From positions 32,464 through 96,463 of the forward strand of contig NZ_NJIH01000018.1 in assembly GCF_002209565.1 (NCBI RefSeq): a stretch of 64,000 bases of DNA. Direction: 5' to 3'. Origin of the DNA: Candidimonas nitroreducens. GTDB taxonomy: Bacteria; Pseudomonadota; Gammaproteobacteria; Burkholderiales; Burkholderiaceae_B. The notes below the pieces were generated by a model, which was not told the origin of the DNA, ran no database searches, and was given only the letters and a program-made list of their open reading frames with translations. This document shows positions 27,246-35,965 of this stretch, in pieces (the stretch's first letter is position 1; every line of letters starts with the position of its first letter). The position numbers and the translations under genes were made by a program.

Positions 27246-29450
27246 TTACAGGGAATGGTGTTCCAGGTACGCCGCGCGGCGCGCCTGCAGGAAGCCGATG
27301 ATGCGCCCGCGCAGGCGAGCCAGGAATTGATCCCAGCGGCTCGGGTTGTGCACGATGTCGGCGCGGTAGAACGACGGGCACAGCACGGCCGCGTCCGCGA
27401 CCTCGCCGCAATTGCCGCAGCCCACGCAGCTGTTGTCGACATATGCCACCGGGTCTTCCTTGAGCGGGTCGCCGCTGTCCTTGATGCTGAGGGACGGGCA
27501 GCCGGAAAGCCGGATACAGGCGTGGTCGCCGCTACAGACGTCCGGGTCGACCCCGAAGCGTTCCTTGACCATGCGCTTGCCTTCCTTGACGGCCTTGTTG
27601 AAGGCCGGCTTGACGCGGCGCTGCTTGTTGAGCATGCATTCGGACTGGGCGATGATGACCTTGGGCCCGGTTGCCTTGGTGGTCAGCGCTTCTTCGATCA
27701 GCGCTTCGCCGCGCTTGACGTCATAGGTGCGATCCAGGGTGCGCACCCACTTGACGCCCACGCCGCGCACCGCGTTTTCGATGGGGTTGTTGGTGGCGCG
27801 GTGGTCGTTCCGGGCGCGCGAGGACGGGATGTCCTGGCCGCCGGTGGCGGCCGAATAATAGTTGTCGATGATGATGATGACGCCGTCGTACTTGTTGAAG
27901 ACGGCGTTGCCTATGCCCGAGGCCAGGCCGTTGTGCCAGAAGCCGCCGTCGCCCATGATGGAAATGGGGCGCTTGGAAGACGGCACGTTGAAGGCGGCGG
28001 TACTGGATGCCCCCAGGCCGTAGCCCATGGTGGTGGCGCCCAGGTTGAACGGCGGCAGAATGGAAAACAGGTGGCAGCCGATGTCGCAGGCGACGTGGTG
28101 TTCGCCGAGTTTTTCCTGCGCCAGGGTCAGGGCCGAGAAGATCGGCCGCTCGGGACAGCCCGTACAGAAGCCCGCCGGACGCGGCGGCACGACCGCCGCC
28201 AGCTTTTGGGCGTGCTCTTGAAACACCAGGGCATGTTCTTTGGGCGGCCGCGCGACCTGGCTGATTTCCATCTGCGGCGCGGCGGCCGCAACCCCCGGCA
28301 CGTCGAGGCGCGGCAGCAGCCCGGGGTGGTGGCGCTCGAGGAATTTCTGCAGGCCGTCGCGCATGGCCGCGGTGGTGTATTCGCCGGCCACCGGCAGCAC
28401 GTCCTTGCCCGACAGGGCGGTGTCGATGCCGGCCTGGCGCAGGATGGTGTTGAGATTCTGTTCGATGTAGTTGGGCTGGCCTTCTTCCAGCAGCAGCACG
28501 GCCTTCTTGCCCTGGCAGAAGCTGCGCACCTCGTCGTCGATTACCGGGTAGGTGACGTTCATCACGTACAGCGGGATGCGGCTGTTGCCGAAGTGGTCGG
28601 CCAGGCCCAGCAGCTGCAGCGCGCGGATGACGCCGTTGTACAGGCCGCCCTGCAGGATCAGGCCGATGTCGCCGGCGTCGCCGTCGAAGAATTCGTTGAG
28701 GTGGTTTTCCTGGATGTAGCGTACGGCGGCGGGCCAGCGCTGCTTGACCTTTTCCTGTTCGTGCAGGAACGCGGCCGGCGGCAGCACGATGCGGTTGACG
28801 TCGCGCTGCGGGTTTTCCAGCGCCTGCTGCAGGCTGAATTCGGGCCGGCGGTTGTCCTTGGCCGTGAAGCGGCCGTGCACGTGGCAGCCGCGGATGCGCA
28901 GCTGCAGGATCACCGGCGTATTGCTGGCCTCGGACAACTGGAAGCCGTCTTCCACCGCTTTGACCATGCTTTCCAGGTTGGGGCGCGGATCCAGCAGCCA
29001 GATCTGCGACTTCATGGCGAAGGCGTGGGTGCGCTCCTGCATGATGGAGGAGCCTTCGCCGTAGTCTTCGCCGACGATGACCAGCGCGCCGCCGGTGACG
29101 CCGCCCGAGGCCAGGTTGGCCAGGGCGTCCGAGGCCACGTTGGTGCCGACGGTGGACTTCCAGGTAACCGCGCCGCGTATCGGATACATGACCGAGGCCG
29201 CCAGGGTGGCGGCGGCGGTGGCTTCCGAGGCGCTGGTCTCGAAGTGCACGCCCAGTTCTTCGAGGATTTCCTGGGCGTCGGCCAGCACGTCCATAAGATG
29301 GGAAATGGGCGAGCCCTGGTAGCCGGCCACATAGCCCACGCCCGACTGCAGCAGCGCCTTGGTGACCGCCAGTATGCCTTCGCCGCGGAATTCCTCGCCG
29401 GCGCCGATGCGCAGCTGCTGGACTTCCTTCTTGAATGAGCGCTCTGCCAT
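27246..29450 (-). CDS. iorA: Indolepyruvate:ferredoxin oxidoreductase alpha-type subunit
   Basis: 734 residues: N-terminal pyrimidine-binding domain ('YVAGYQGSPISHLMDVLADA', 'ETSASEATAAATLA'), central region, TPP/Mg-binding domain ('IMGDGGFWHNGLASGIGNAV', 'IIDNYYSAATGG') and C-terminal cysteines for Fe-S clusters ('CSGDHACIRLSGCP', 'CVGCGNCGEVADAAVLCP'). ATG 29448-29450 has GGAGA upstream. It is the first gene of the minus-strand operon, with an AT-rich divergent promoter region shared with a marR gene. An oxygen-sensitive-type enzyme next to a Rieske oxygenase is notable. Confidence 0.92.
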   Translation of the reverse strand: MAERSFKKEVQQLRIGAGEEFRGEGILAVTKALLQSGVGYVAGYQGSPISHLMDVLADAQEILEELGVHFETSASEATAAATLAASVMYPIRGAVTWKSTVGTNVASDALANLASGGVTGGALVIVGEDYGEGSSIMQERTHAFAMKSQIWLLDPRPNLESMVKAVEDGFQLSEASNTPVILQLRIRGCHVHGRFTAKDNRRPEFSLQQALENPQRDVNRIVLPPAAFLHEQEKVKQRWPAAVRYIQENHLNEFFDGDAGDIGLILQGGLYNGVIRALQLLGLADHFGNSRIPLYVMNVTYPVIDDEVRSFCQGKKAVLLLEEGQPNYIEQNLNTILRQAGIDTALSGKDVLPVAGEYTTAAMRDGLQKFLERHHPGLLPRLDVPGVAAAAPQMEISQVARPPKEHALVFQEHAQKLAAVVPPRPAGFCTGCPERPIFSALTLAQEKLGEHHVACDIGCHLFSILPPFNLGATTMGYGLGASSTAAFNVPSSKRPISIMGDGGFWHNGLASGIGNAVFNKYDGVIIIIDNYYSAATGGQDIPSSRARNDHRATNNPIENAVRGVGVKWVRTLDRTYDVKRGEALIEEALTTKATGPKVIIAQSECMLNKQRRVKPAFNKAVKEGKRMVKERFGVDPDVCSGDHACIRLSGCPSLSIKDSGDPLKEDPVAYVDNSCVGCGNCGEVADAAVLCPSFYRADIVHNPSRWDQFLARLRGRIIGFLQARRAAYLEHHSL

Positions 29451-29751
29451 GATGTCTCCGGGCTTTCAGTATGGTGTCGGCGCCGTGCGGCCACCTGTGC
29501 CGCGTGTGCGGGGAAGGGCTTCGGGCCATGGCCGGCAGAACCCCTGCCGCAGCCTCCCTTCAAATGCCGCCGTCACTGTTTGCAAATACTTTAGGGTTGA
29601 AGATTAATCTTGTCAACGAAAATATGAAAATTCATGAATTTGGAAAATTTAATATAAATAACAGCTGCTTGAATATAAGTGCAAACCATTATATTGACGC
29701 CTTCGACGGCTTTGGACTACGATTTTCAGATACTGAAACAGAGCCGCTCCA
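29451..29751. promoter_or_regulatory. Divergent iorA-marR control region with two perfect palindromes
   Basis: About 300 bases, of which 29575-29700 is far more AT-rich than the surroundings. It holds AAGATTAATCTT (29600-29611, perfect 12-bp palindrome, with GTTGA/TCAAC just outside) and AAATTCATGAATTT (29628-29641, perfect 14-bp palindrome). MarR dimers bind such palindromes, and the marR gene starts at 29752, so autoregulation and control of iorA are likely. A plus-strand promoter is listed separately. Confidence 0.55.
29694..29723 (+). promoter_or_regulatory. Candidate promoter of the marR gene
   Basis: TTGACG (29694-29699) and TACGAT (29718-29723) with an 18-base spacer. Predicted start near 29730, about 20 bases before the marR ATG. 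Confidence 0.4.
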
Positions 29752-30189
29752 ATGCCCGATCCCGATCCGTCCAGCCGTTTCGTGCACCGCTACCTGGCCT
29801 CTGTGCTGGCCCGCGCCAGCCACCGGATTTCCGAGGAATTCCATGTCGAAGTCAGGAAGGCCGGCCTGACCGTCACGGAATGGCGCATCCTCGGCAGTCT
29901 CTTCGAAGGCGAAGGTGAAACGGTAGGCGTGCTGGCCGAATTGGCGGTTACCAAGCAGCCCACGCTCAGCAAGGTTCTGCCCGGGCTCGAAGCCGAGGGC
30001 TATGTCACCCTGAAGTCCTCGCGCGCCGACCGGCGCCAGACTCTGGTGAAGATCACGCCCAAGGGTTCGCGGCTCATCGGCGGGCTGTGCGAGCAGGCCA
30101 TGGAGCACCAGCGCAGGGTGCTGGAAAAGCTCGACCCCGACCACGCCGACCGGCTGGTGGAAATGCTGCGCGAGATCATCGTGCGCTGA
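29752..30189 (+). CDS. MarR-family transcriptional regulator
   Basis: 145 residues with a winged helix-turn-helix: 'LTVTEWRILGSLFEGEGETV', 'AVTKQPTLSKVLPGLEAEGY' (recognition helix) and 'SRADRRQTLVKITPKG' (wing). Many MarR proteins next to aromatic operons release DNA on binding an aroyl-CoA or phenolic acid. It is divergent from iorA and probably represses that operon. It converges on the gntR gene 120 bases downstream. ATG 29752 has no strong RBS. Confidence 0.9.
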   Translation: MPDPDPSSRFVHRYLASVLARASHRISEEFHVEVRKAGLTVTEWRILGSLFEGEGETVGVLAELAVTKQPTLSKVLPGLEAEGYVTLKSSRADRRQTLVKITPKGSRLIGGLCEQAMEHQRRVLEKLDPDHADRLVEMLREIIVR

Positions 30190-30309
30190 AGCGCCCGCGC
30201 GGCGGGCAAGCTCGACGGCTGTCGGCCAAGCGTGGCCGGGGCCTGCTCGTCCTGGAAGAAAATGCCGCCGCGGCCCGGGCCGTATGGGCAATAAGCGCCG
30301 CGCGGCCGC

Positions 30310-31017
30310 TCAGCGGGCCGCGGTCTCGGTGGTGTCTTCTTTTCTTTCCGTCAGCACCACCATGACATTGCGGCCGGTACGCCGGATGTGCTCTCCGAGT
30401 ATGCCGGCGGCGAGGGCCTCGTCGCGGGCCATGGCGGCGTCGAAGATCGCCTTGTGCTCGGACGGCACGTTGGCGTCGGGCGCGTGCTGGGTCAGGAACA
30501 GCCGGCGGTAGCGGTCGCTGAGGTCGTGCAGCGTGCCGCAGAAGCGCAGCAGCAAGGGCATGCCGCAAGCCGAGAACAAAGTCAGGTGAAAGGTGCGGTG
30601 GGCTTTTTCCCATTCGCTGCTGCGCTCGCCCTTGCGTTCCAGCCGTGCCAGGCGGTAGTAGGCGGCGGCCAGCGCGTCTTCCCAGGCTTCGTCGCCGCGG
30701 CGGATGGACTCCTGCAGCGCCGTGACCTCCATCTGCGCGCGCAGGGTGGTTACCTCCAGCAGGTTGTCGATGGATACTGGCGCCACCCTGTAGCCGCGCT
30801 GGTCGACGGTCTGCACCAGGCCTTCGGTGGCCAGGCGGGCCAGCGCTTCGCGCAGCGGGCTCAGGCTGACGGAGTAATAGCGGCGCAGTTCGTCCAGCCT
30901 GAGCTTTTCACCCGGCGCGTAGGTGCCCTGCAGGATGGCCGCCCGGATCTGTATGGCCAGGGAGGCGGTCAGCGAGGTGGCGGTGTCCGGCGTGTGCGGG
31001 TCGATGGCGAGTTTCAT
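30310..31017 (-). CDS. GntR-family (FCD/FadR-type) transcriptional regulator
   Basis: 235 residues. The N-terminal winged helix ('IRAAILQGTYAPGEKLRLDE', 'YSVSLSPLREALARLATEGL') is followed by an all-helical FCD domain with the metal-site pattern 'HRTFHLTLFSACG' and 'EHKAIFDA'. It is divergent from the carboxymuconolactone decarboxylase-like gene; three ATAATCGA-type half-sites lie between them (31060-31107). It probably represses the plus-strand set until an aromatic-acid intermediate binds. Confidence 0.9.
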   Translation of the reverse strand: MKLAIDPHTPDTATSLTASLAIQIRAAILQGTYAPGEKLRLDELRRYYSVSLSPLREALARLATEGLVQTVDQRGYRVAPVSIDNLLEVTTLRAQMEVTALQESIRRGDEAWEDALAAAYYRLARLERKGERSSEWEKAHRTFHLTLFSACGMPLLLRFCGTLHDLSDRYRRLFLTQHAPDANVPSEHKAIFDAAMARDEALAAGILGEHIRRTGRNVMVVLTERKEDTTETAAR

Positions 31018-31059
31018 GAGTGCGAGCCTGTGTGGTGGCTAATTTTAGTGCATTCGAAA

Positions 31060-31107
31060 ATAATCGACATAAAATAAATAATCGATTTTTTTATTGACAT
31101 CGATTAT
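31060..31107. promoter_or_regulatory. GntR-type operator half-sites overlapping a promoter
   Basis: ATAATCGAC (31060-31068), ATAATCGAT (31078-31086, 18 bases on) and the inverted copy ATCGATTAT (31099-31107). A plus-strand TTGACA (31094-31099) overlaps the last site, with AAACAT at 31117-31122 (17-base spacer) as a weak -10. Binding would block the plus-strand promoter. Confidence 0.55.
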
Positions 31108-31198
31108 GTTTTGGCGAAACATAGGGCCCTGGGCATACCCGCCGCGCTGTTTTGCCCGGCTAGCCTCATTTCAAACCCGCCAGCCAGGAGAACCACGC

Positions 31199-31648
31199 AT
31201 GGCCGCAACCCGCATCGACCCGCAACTCGTACGCCAGGCCATGGGCGAGCCCCAGGGGGGCGACCAGGCCGTCGACCGGGCGGCGCAGACTTACCGCGAC
31301 ATGCTGGGCTTTCTGCCGCCGCGCGTGCAGGCGCGGCTGCACGTCACCGGTGCGCTCGACCCGGCCATACTCGAGCTGCAGGAAAAGATCCGCACCCATG
31401 CCTTGAGCCCGGCCTGCTTCGATGACAAGACCGTGCAGCTGCTGGTGTTCGGCATGCTGATGGCCGGCCTGAGCGATGCCGCCACCATCCACGGCATTGC
31501 GGCGCGCCGCGCCGGCGCCAGCTGGGAAGAAATGCAGGCCGTGGTCAGCCTGGCCTACCTGTTTCGCGGCGTCTCGGCCGCCAATCGCGGCGCCGACGTG
31601 CTGGCCGAAATCGCCCGGCGCGAGGCCGAGGCGCCCGCGCAGCCCTGA
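31199..31648 (+). CDS. Carboxymuconolactone decarboxylase-like protein
   Basis: 149 residues from ATG 31199 (AGGAGA about 8 bases upstream); the open frame extends to 31094 but that part overlaps the promoter. It resembles the AhpD/CMD fold: 'VQLLVFGMLMAGLSDAATIH' and 'HGIAARRAGASWEEMQAVV'. The redox CxxC of AhpD is absent, so a decarboxylase/lactone-processing role is more likely than peroxidase reduction. First gene of a likely operon with the amidohydrolase and Bug genes. Confidence 0.8.
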   Translation: MAATRIDPQLVRQAMGEPQGGDQAVDRAAQTYRDMLGFLPPRVQARLHVTGALDPAILELQEKIRTHALSPACFDDKTVQLLVFGMLMAGLSDAATIHGIAARRAGASWEEMQAVVSLAYLFRGVSAANRGADVLAEIARREAEAPAQP

Positions 31649-31712
31649 CGGCCCGGCGCGGCGCCGCGCTTCGAATTTCAAGCATCACGTTACGGTTCAA
31701 GGAACACAAGTC

Positions 31713-32573
31713 ATGCACGCATGTCCCGGCCCAGACAGGCACACCAAGCGACCGGCATTCCAGATGCCGGCCGGTGCCTGCGACTGCCACGCCCATATCT
31801 TCGGCCCGCAGGCGCTATATCCGTTTTCCGAGCAGCGCAGCTATACGCCGGAAGACTGCACCGTCGACGACTACCGCAAGCTGCTGGACATCCTGGGTGT
31901 CGAGCGCGCCGTGATCGTGCACGGCGGCGCCAACGGCACCGACAACCGCGTCACGCTCGATGCCTTGCGCAGCCTGGGCAGCCGCTCGCGGGCCATTGTC
32001 GTCATGCCGCCCGGCCTGCCGCTCGAAGAGCGCCGCGAGATGCACCGCCTGGGGGTGCGCGGCTATCGCATGTCCACGGTGGTCGGCGGCGGCGTGGGCT
32101 TCGATCGGCTCGAGGAACTGGCCGCCGAGGCGGCGCAACTGGGCTGGCACCTGGTGCTGCATTTCCGGCGCGCCGCCGAAATGACCGAGCTGGCGCCGCG
32201 CCTGCGGGCGCTGCAGGTCGACTATGTGCTCGACCACATGGGGCGCATACGCGGCGAAGAGGGCGTGGACAGCCCGGGGTTCCGCACCCTGGCCGAGTTG
32301 CTCGACGGCGGCCGTGCGTGGGCCAAGCTGGCCAGCCTGTACCGTCTCTCGTCGCAGCCGTATCCGCATGCCGACATGCTGCCGATGATCCACGAGGTGG
32401 TGCGCCGCTGGCCCGAACGCATCATCTGGGGCAGCAACTGGCCGCATCCCATCTGCGATGTGGCCATGCCCAATGACGGCGACCTGGTCGACCTGATCCC
32501 GCTATGGATCCCGGACGCCGGGGTGCAGCACCAGATGCTGGTGGACAACCCGGCCAGGCTTTACGGCTTCTGA
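31713..32573 (+). CDS. Amidohydrolase-2 family hydrolase (2-pyrone-4,6-dicarboxylate lactonase-like)
   Basis: 286 residues from ATG 31713 (AAGGAA upstream). Metal-dependent TIM barrel: 'CDCHAHIFGP' near the start, 'LVLHFRR', 'DHMGRIRG' and 'IIWGSNWPHP' at the end, the pattern of LigI-like lactonases. It would hydrolyse a cyclic lactone arising from ring cleavage, which fits the upstream carboxymuconolactone decarboxylase-like gene. The exact substrate is not readable. Confidence 0.87.
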   Translation: MHACPGPDRHTKRPAFQMPAGACDCHAHIFGPQALYPFSEQRSYTPEDCTVDDYRKLLDILGVERAVIVHGGANGTDNRVTLDALRSLGSRSRAIVVMPPGLPLEERREMHRLGVRGYRMSTVVGGGVGFDRLEELAAEAAQLGWHLVLHFRRAAEMTELAPRLRALQVDYVLDHMGRIRGEEGVDSPGFRTLAELLDGGRAWAKLASLYRLSSQPYPHADMLPMIHEVVRRWPERIIWGSNWPHPICDVAMPNDGDLVDLIPLWIPDAGVQHQMLVDNPARLYGF

Positions 32574-32750
32574 CGCGCCGCCGCGACGCATGGCGCACCG
32601 GCCTGCGTGCCGTAGCTGCGCATGGGGTGGCGCCGCGCGGCACCTGTGGGCCGTGTGCGCGGCAAGAGGCGGGAATCGACAGCGGAAATGGGCCGTACAA
32701 GCGACTTCTTATTGCACAAGCAACTTCTTATTCAAGACTGGAGACGACAA

Positions 32751-33733
32751 ATGATCAAGCAGATTTTCCGGGCGCTGACCCTGGCCGCGGCTTGCGCCGC
32801 AATACCGCTCGCGGCCGCATCCGCCGCGCAGCCGGCCGCCGCGTATCCGACGGCGCCGGTCAGCATGATCGTTCCCTTCCCGCCCGGCGGAACGACCGAT
32901 CTGGTGGCGCGCATGCTGGCCGACAAGATGTCCGGCATACTCAAGCAATCGATCATCGTCAAGAACAAGCAGGGCGCGGGCGGCAATATCGGCGCGGCCG
33001 AAGTCGCCCATGCCAAGCCCGACGGCTATACCTTGCTGCTGTCCAGCGCGGGGCCGCTCAGCATCAACCAGCAGCTGTACAGCAATCCGGGCTATGACCC
33101 GACCAAGGATTTCGCGCCCATCACCCTTGTAGCTTCGGTGCCCATCATGCTGGTGGCGTATCCGAAGGCGCCCTTCAAGACGCTGCCGGAATTCATCGCC
33201 TATGCCAAAGCGCATCCCGGCAAGTTGTCCTACGGTTCCCAGGGCGCCGGCACGACCAGCCATCTGACCATGGAACTGCTGAAGCTAGACGCGGGCATCG
33301 ACCTGCAGCATGTGCCCTATCGGGGCAGCGCCCCGGCCGCCACCGACCTGATAGGCGGGCGCGTGCAGGTGATGTTCGACAACTCGCCCACGACCTTGCC
33401 GCGGGTGCAGGCCGGCACCATGCGCGCGCTGGGGGTTGCGTCCAGCCACCGCATCCCCGAAATGAAGAACATTCCGGCCATTGCCGAGACCGTGCCGGGC
33501 TTCGAGTCCGAGGCCTGGTTCGGGCTGGTGGCGCCGGCGGGCACCCCCGCCGCCGTGGTCGAGCGGCTCAATGCCGCGGCGCGCCAGGCCATGGCCGAGC
33601 CCGAAGTCGTAGAGCGCTTCGCCAAGCTGGGAGTGCATCTGGTGGGCGATACGCCGGCGCAGTTCCGCAGCTTCATAAGCTCGGAGTCCAGCAAGTGGGG
33701 CAAGATCATCAAGGCCACCCATCTGAAGCTGGG

Positions 33734-33737
<4 letters not shown>
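32751..33737 (+). CDS. Bug-family (TctC-like) periplasmic solute-binding protein
   Basis: 328 residues from ATG 32751 (GGAG eight bases upstream). Signal peptide to about 'ASAAQPAAA', then the Bug hallmark 'VPFPPGGTTDLVARMLADKM', 'NKQGAGGNIGA' and 'VPYRGSAPAATDLIGGRV'. Bug proteins bind carboxylates such as aromatic acids; they are numerous in Bordetella-type genomes, often without linked permeases, as here. Its TAG overlaps the galE TAG on the other strand within a single CTAG (33734-33737). Confidence 0.93.
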
Positions 33738-34744
<1,007 letters not shown>

Positions 34745-34922
34745 GTTCGCTATGCTGGGGATTGATGGCACATGCCGGAATTTTAAGGGCTAAGGCGTTT
34801 CTTCAAGGGCCGGTGTGCTTCTTGCGTCTGCTTTCTGCCTGGCGACTGCAGCCTGGCGCGGCGCCTGCTGTCCGCGACCGTTGCCAGCCGGTCACTGCTT
34901 CCCGCCTCTGTAGCCTATGTCC

Positions 34923-34980
34923 CGTTTTCTACCCGCCGCTATACGTTTTCTACCCGCCACTATATTTACCCGCCACTATA
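34923..34980. repeat. 21-bp tandem repeat upstream of galE
   Basis: Two 21-base units (34923-34943 and 34944-34964), differing at one base, are followed by a 16-base partial unit (34965-34980) sharing TTTACCCGCCACTATA-type sequence (TTTxTACCCGCCrCTATA core). It sits in the 277-base gap between galE and the methyltransferase gene. Confidence 0.85.
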
Positions 34981-34986
34981 TGAGCC

Positions 34987-35013
34987 GCCCGCCCGCTGGC
35001 TGCGCGGGCGGGC
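34987..35013 (-). terminator. Hairpin just after the methyltransferase gene
   Basis: 10-bp GC-only inverted repeat (34987-34996/35004-35013) with a 7-base loop, 8 bases past the stop. No T-run follows, so it is only a candidate terminator. Confidence 0.45.
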
Positions 35014-35021
35014 AAGCCGGC

Positions 35022-35834
35022 TCAGTGCCGCGTACCTATGGTCAGCAGGTAGTCCCGCGGCACGGCCACCCCCAGCGCCGTGGCGTACTTTTCGTGAAAG
35101 GCGGCGAAGTCGCGCGCCAGGCCGGCCCGGCGGCTTTCGTCCAGGCTGGCGGCCAGGGCCTTGGTGGGGCCGTAGCCCTTGGAAAATGCCTCCCAGGCCG
35201 CCGCGCCGTTCTTGTCGTAATAAACCGTGACGGCCTCTTCGAATTCCAGGTCGAAGTCGCGGCCCAGCAGTTCCCGGACGTGCGCAGGGTCGCCCCAGGC
35301 GAAGGGCGAGGGGGGCGCCGGCGTCGGGGGCGGCGGCATGTAGGCGCGCATGACGCCGAACATTTCAAAGACGCCGCCCTTGGCGGGCCAGGTCGCCAGG
35401 CCGATGCGCCCGCCGCGGCGGCATACCCGGGCCATCTCGCCGGCCGCCGCTTCCGGGTGGCTGGCGAACATGACGCCAAAGGTGGAGACCACGGCGTCGA
35501 AACTGCCGTCGGCGAATGGGAGCTTCTCCGCGTCGCCGATTTCGTAGTCGATGTCGAGGCGTTCTGCCTGGGCCCGGGCCTTTGCGGCCGCGATCAGGTC
35601 GGCAGAGATGTCGGCGCCCGTGACGCGGGCGCCGTAGCGCGCCAGCAGGCGGGACGTCCATCCCGTGCCGGTGGCCAAGTCCAGCACGCGCTCGCCCGGT
35701 TGCGGCGCGATCCGCCTTGCGCAGTGATCCAGCGCGCTGGCTATCTGATGGCTGATTTCGTTGTAGGCGTCGCCGGCACTACCCCATACCTGGGCCGGAC
35801 GCTGGTTGTGGGCTTGTATTTTCCCTGTTTCCAC
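35022..35834 (-). CDS. SAM-dependent methyltransferase, class I (UbiE/Methyltransf_11 type)
   Basis: 270 residues from GTG 35832-35834, chosen because AGGAGG lies six bases upstream; the open frame to 35939 has no such signal. SAM-binding motif I 'VLDLATGTGWTSRLLA', motif II 'DAEKLPFADGSFDAVVSTFG' and motif post-II 'GGRIGLATW'. A Pro-rich loop 'MPPPPTPAPPSP' is in the middle. The substrate is unknown; it stands alone between galE and waaC. Confidence 0.88.
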   Translation of the reverse strand: METGKIQAHNQRPAQVWGSAGDAYNEISHQIASALDHCARRIAPQPGERVLDLATGTGWTSRLLARYGARVTGADISADLIAAAKARAQAERLDIDYEIGDAEKLPFADGSFDAVVSTFGVMFASHPEAAAGEMARVCRRGGRIGLATWPAKGGVFEMFGVMRAYMPPPPTPAPPSPFAWGDPAHVRELLGRDFDLEFEEAVTVYYDKNGAAAWEAFSKGYGPTKALAASLDESRRAGLARDFAAFHEKYATALGVAVPRDYLLTIGTRH

Positions 35835-35953
35835 GATGAGCCTCCTCGTTCTGCTGTTTTTTGGGGGTTTCCTCTCCTGTCTGTAGTCGTTTTGGCTGCA
35901 ATGGAAATGATACGCTTGGCCGTGCCCGGCGACACACATTGGCGGCGCATCTT

Positions 35954-35959
35954 TATAAT
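35954..35959 (+). promoter_or_regulatory. TATAAT box seven bases before waaC (possible leaderless transcript)
   Basis: A perfect TATAAT ends at 35959; the expected start point is at or next to the waaC ATG (35966). No Shine-Dalgarno lies between them. No good -35 is visible at 16-18 bases upstream. Confidence 0.45.
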
Positions 35960-35965
35960 CGCCCC

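Noticed and set aside
26514..29438. A 974-codon plus-strand frame opposite iorA/iorB
   Set aside because: Composition shadow of the two real genes; repetitive Ala/Gly/His/Val content with no recognisable fold.
31094..31198. Longer N-terminus for the carboxymuconolactone decarboxylase-like protein
   Set aside because: The extra codons overlap the putative operator and promoter, and a good RBS precedes ATG 31199.
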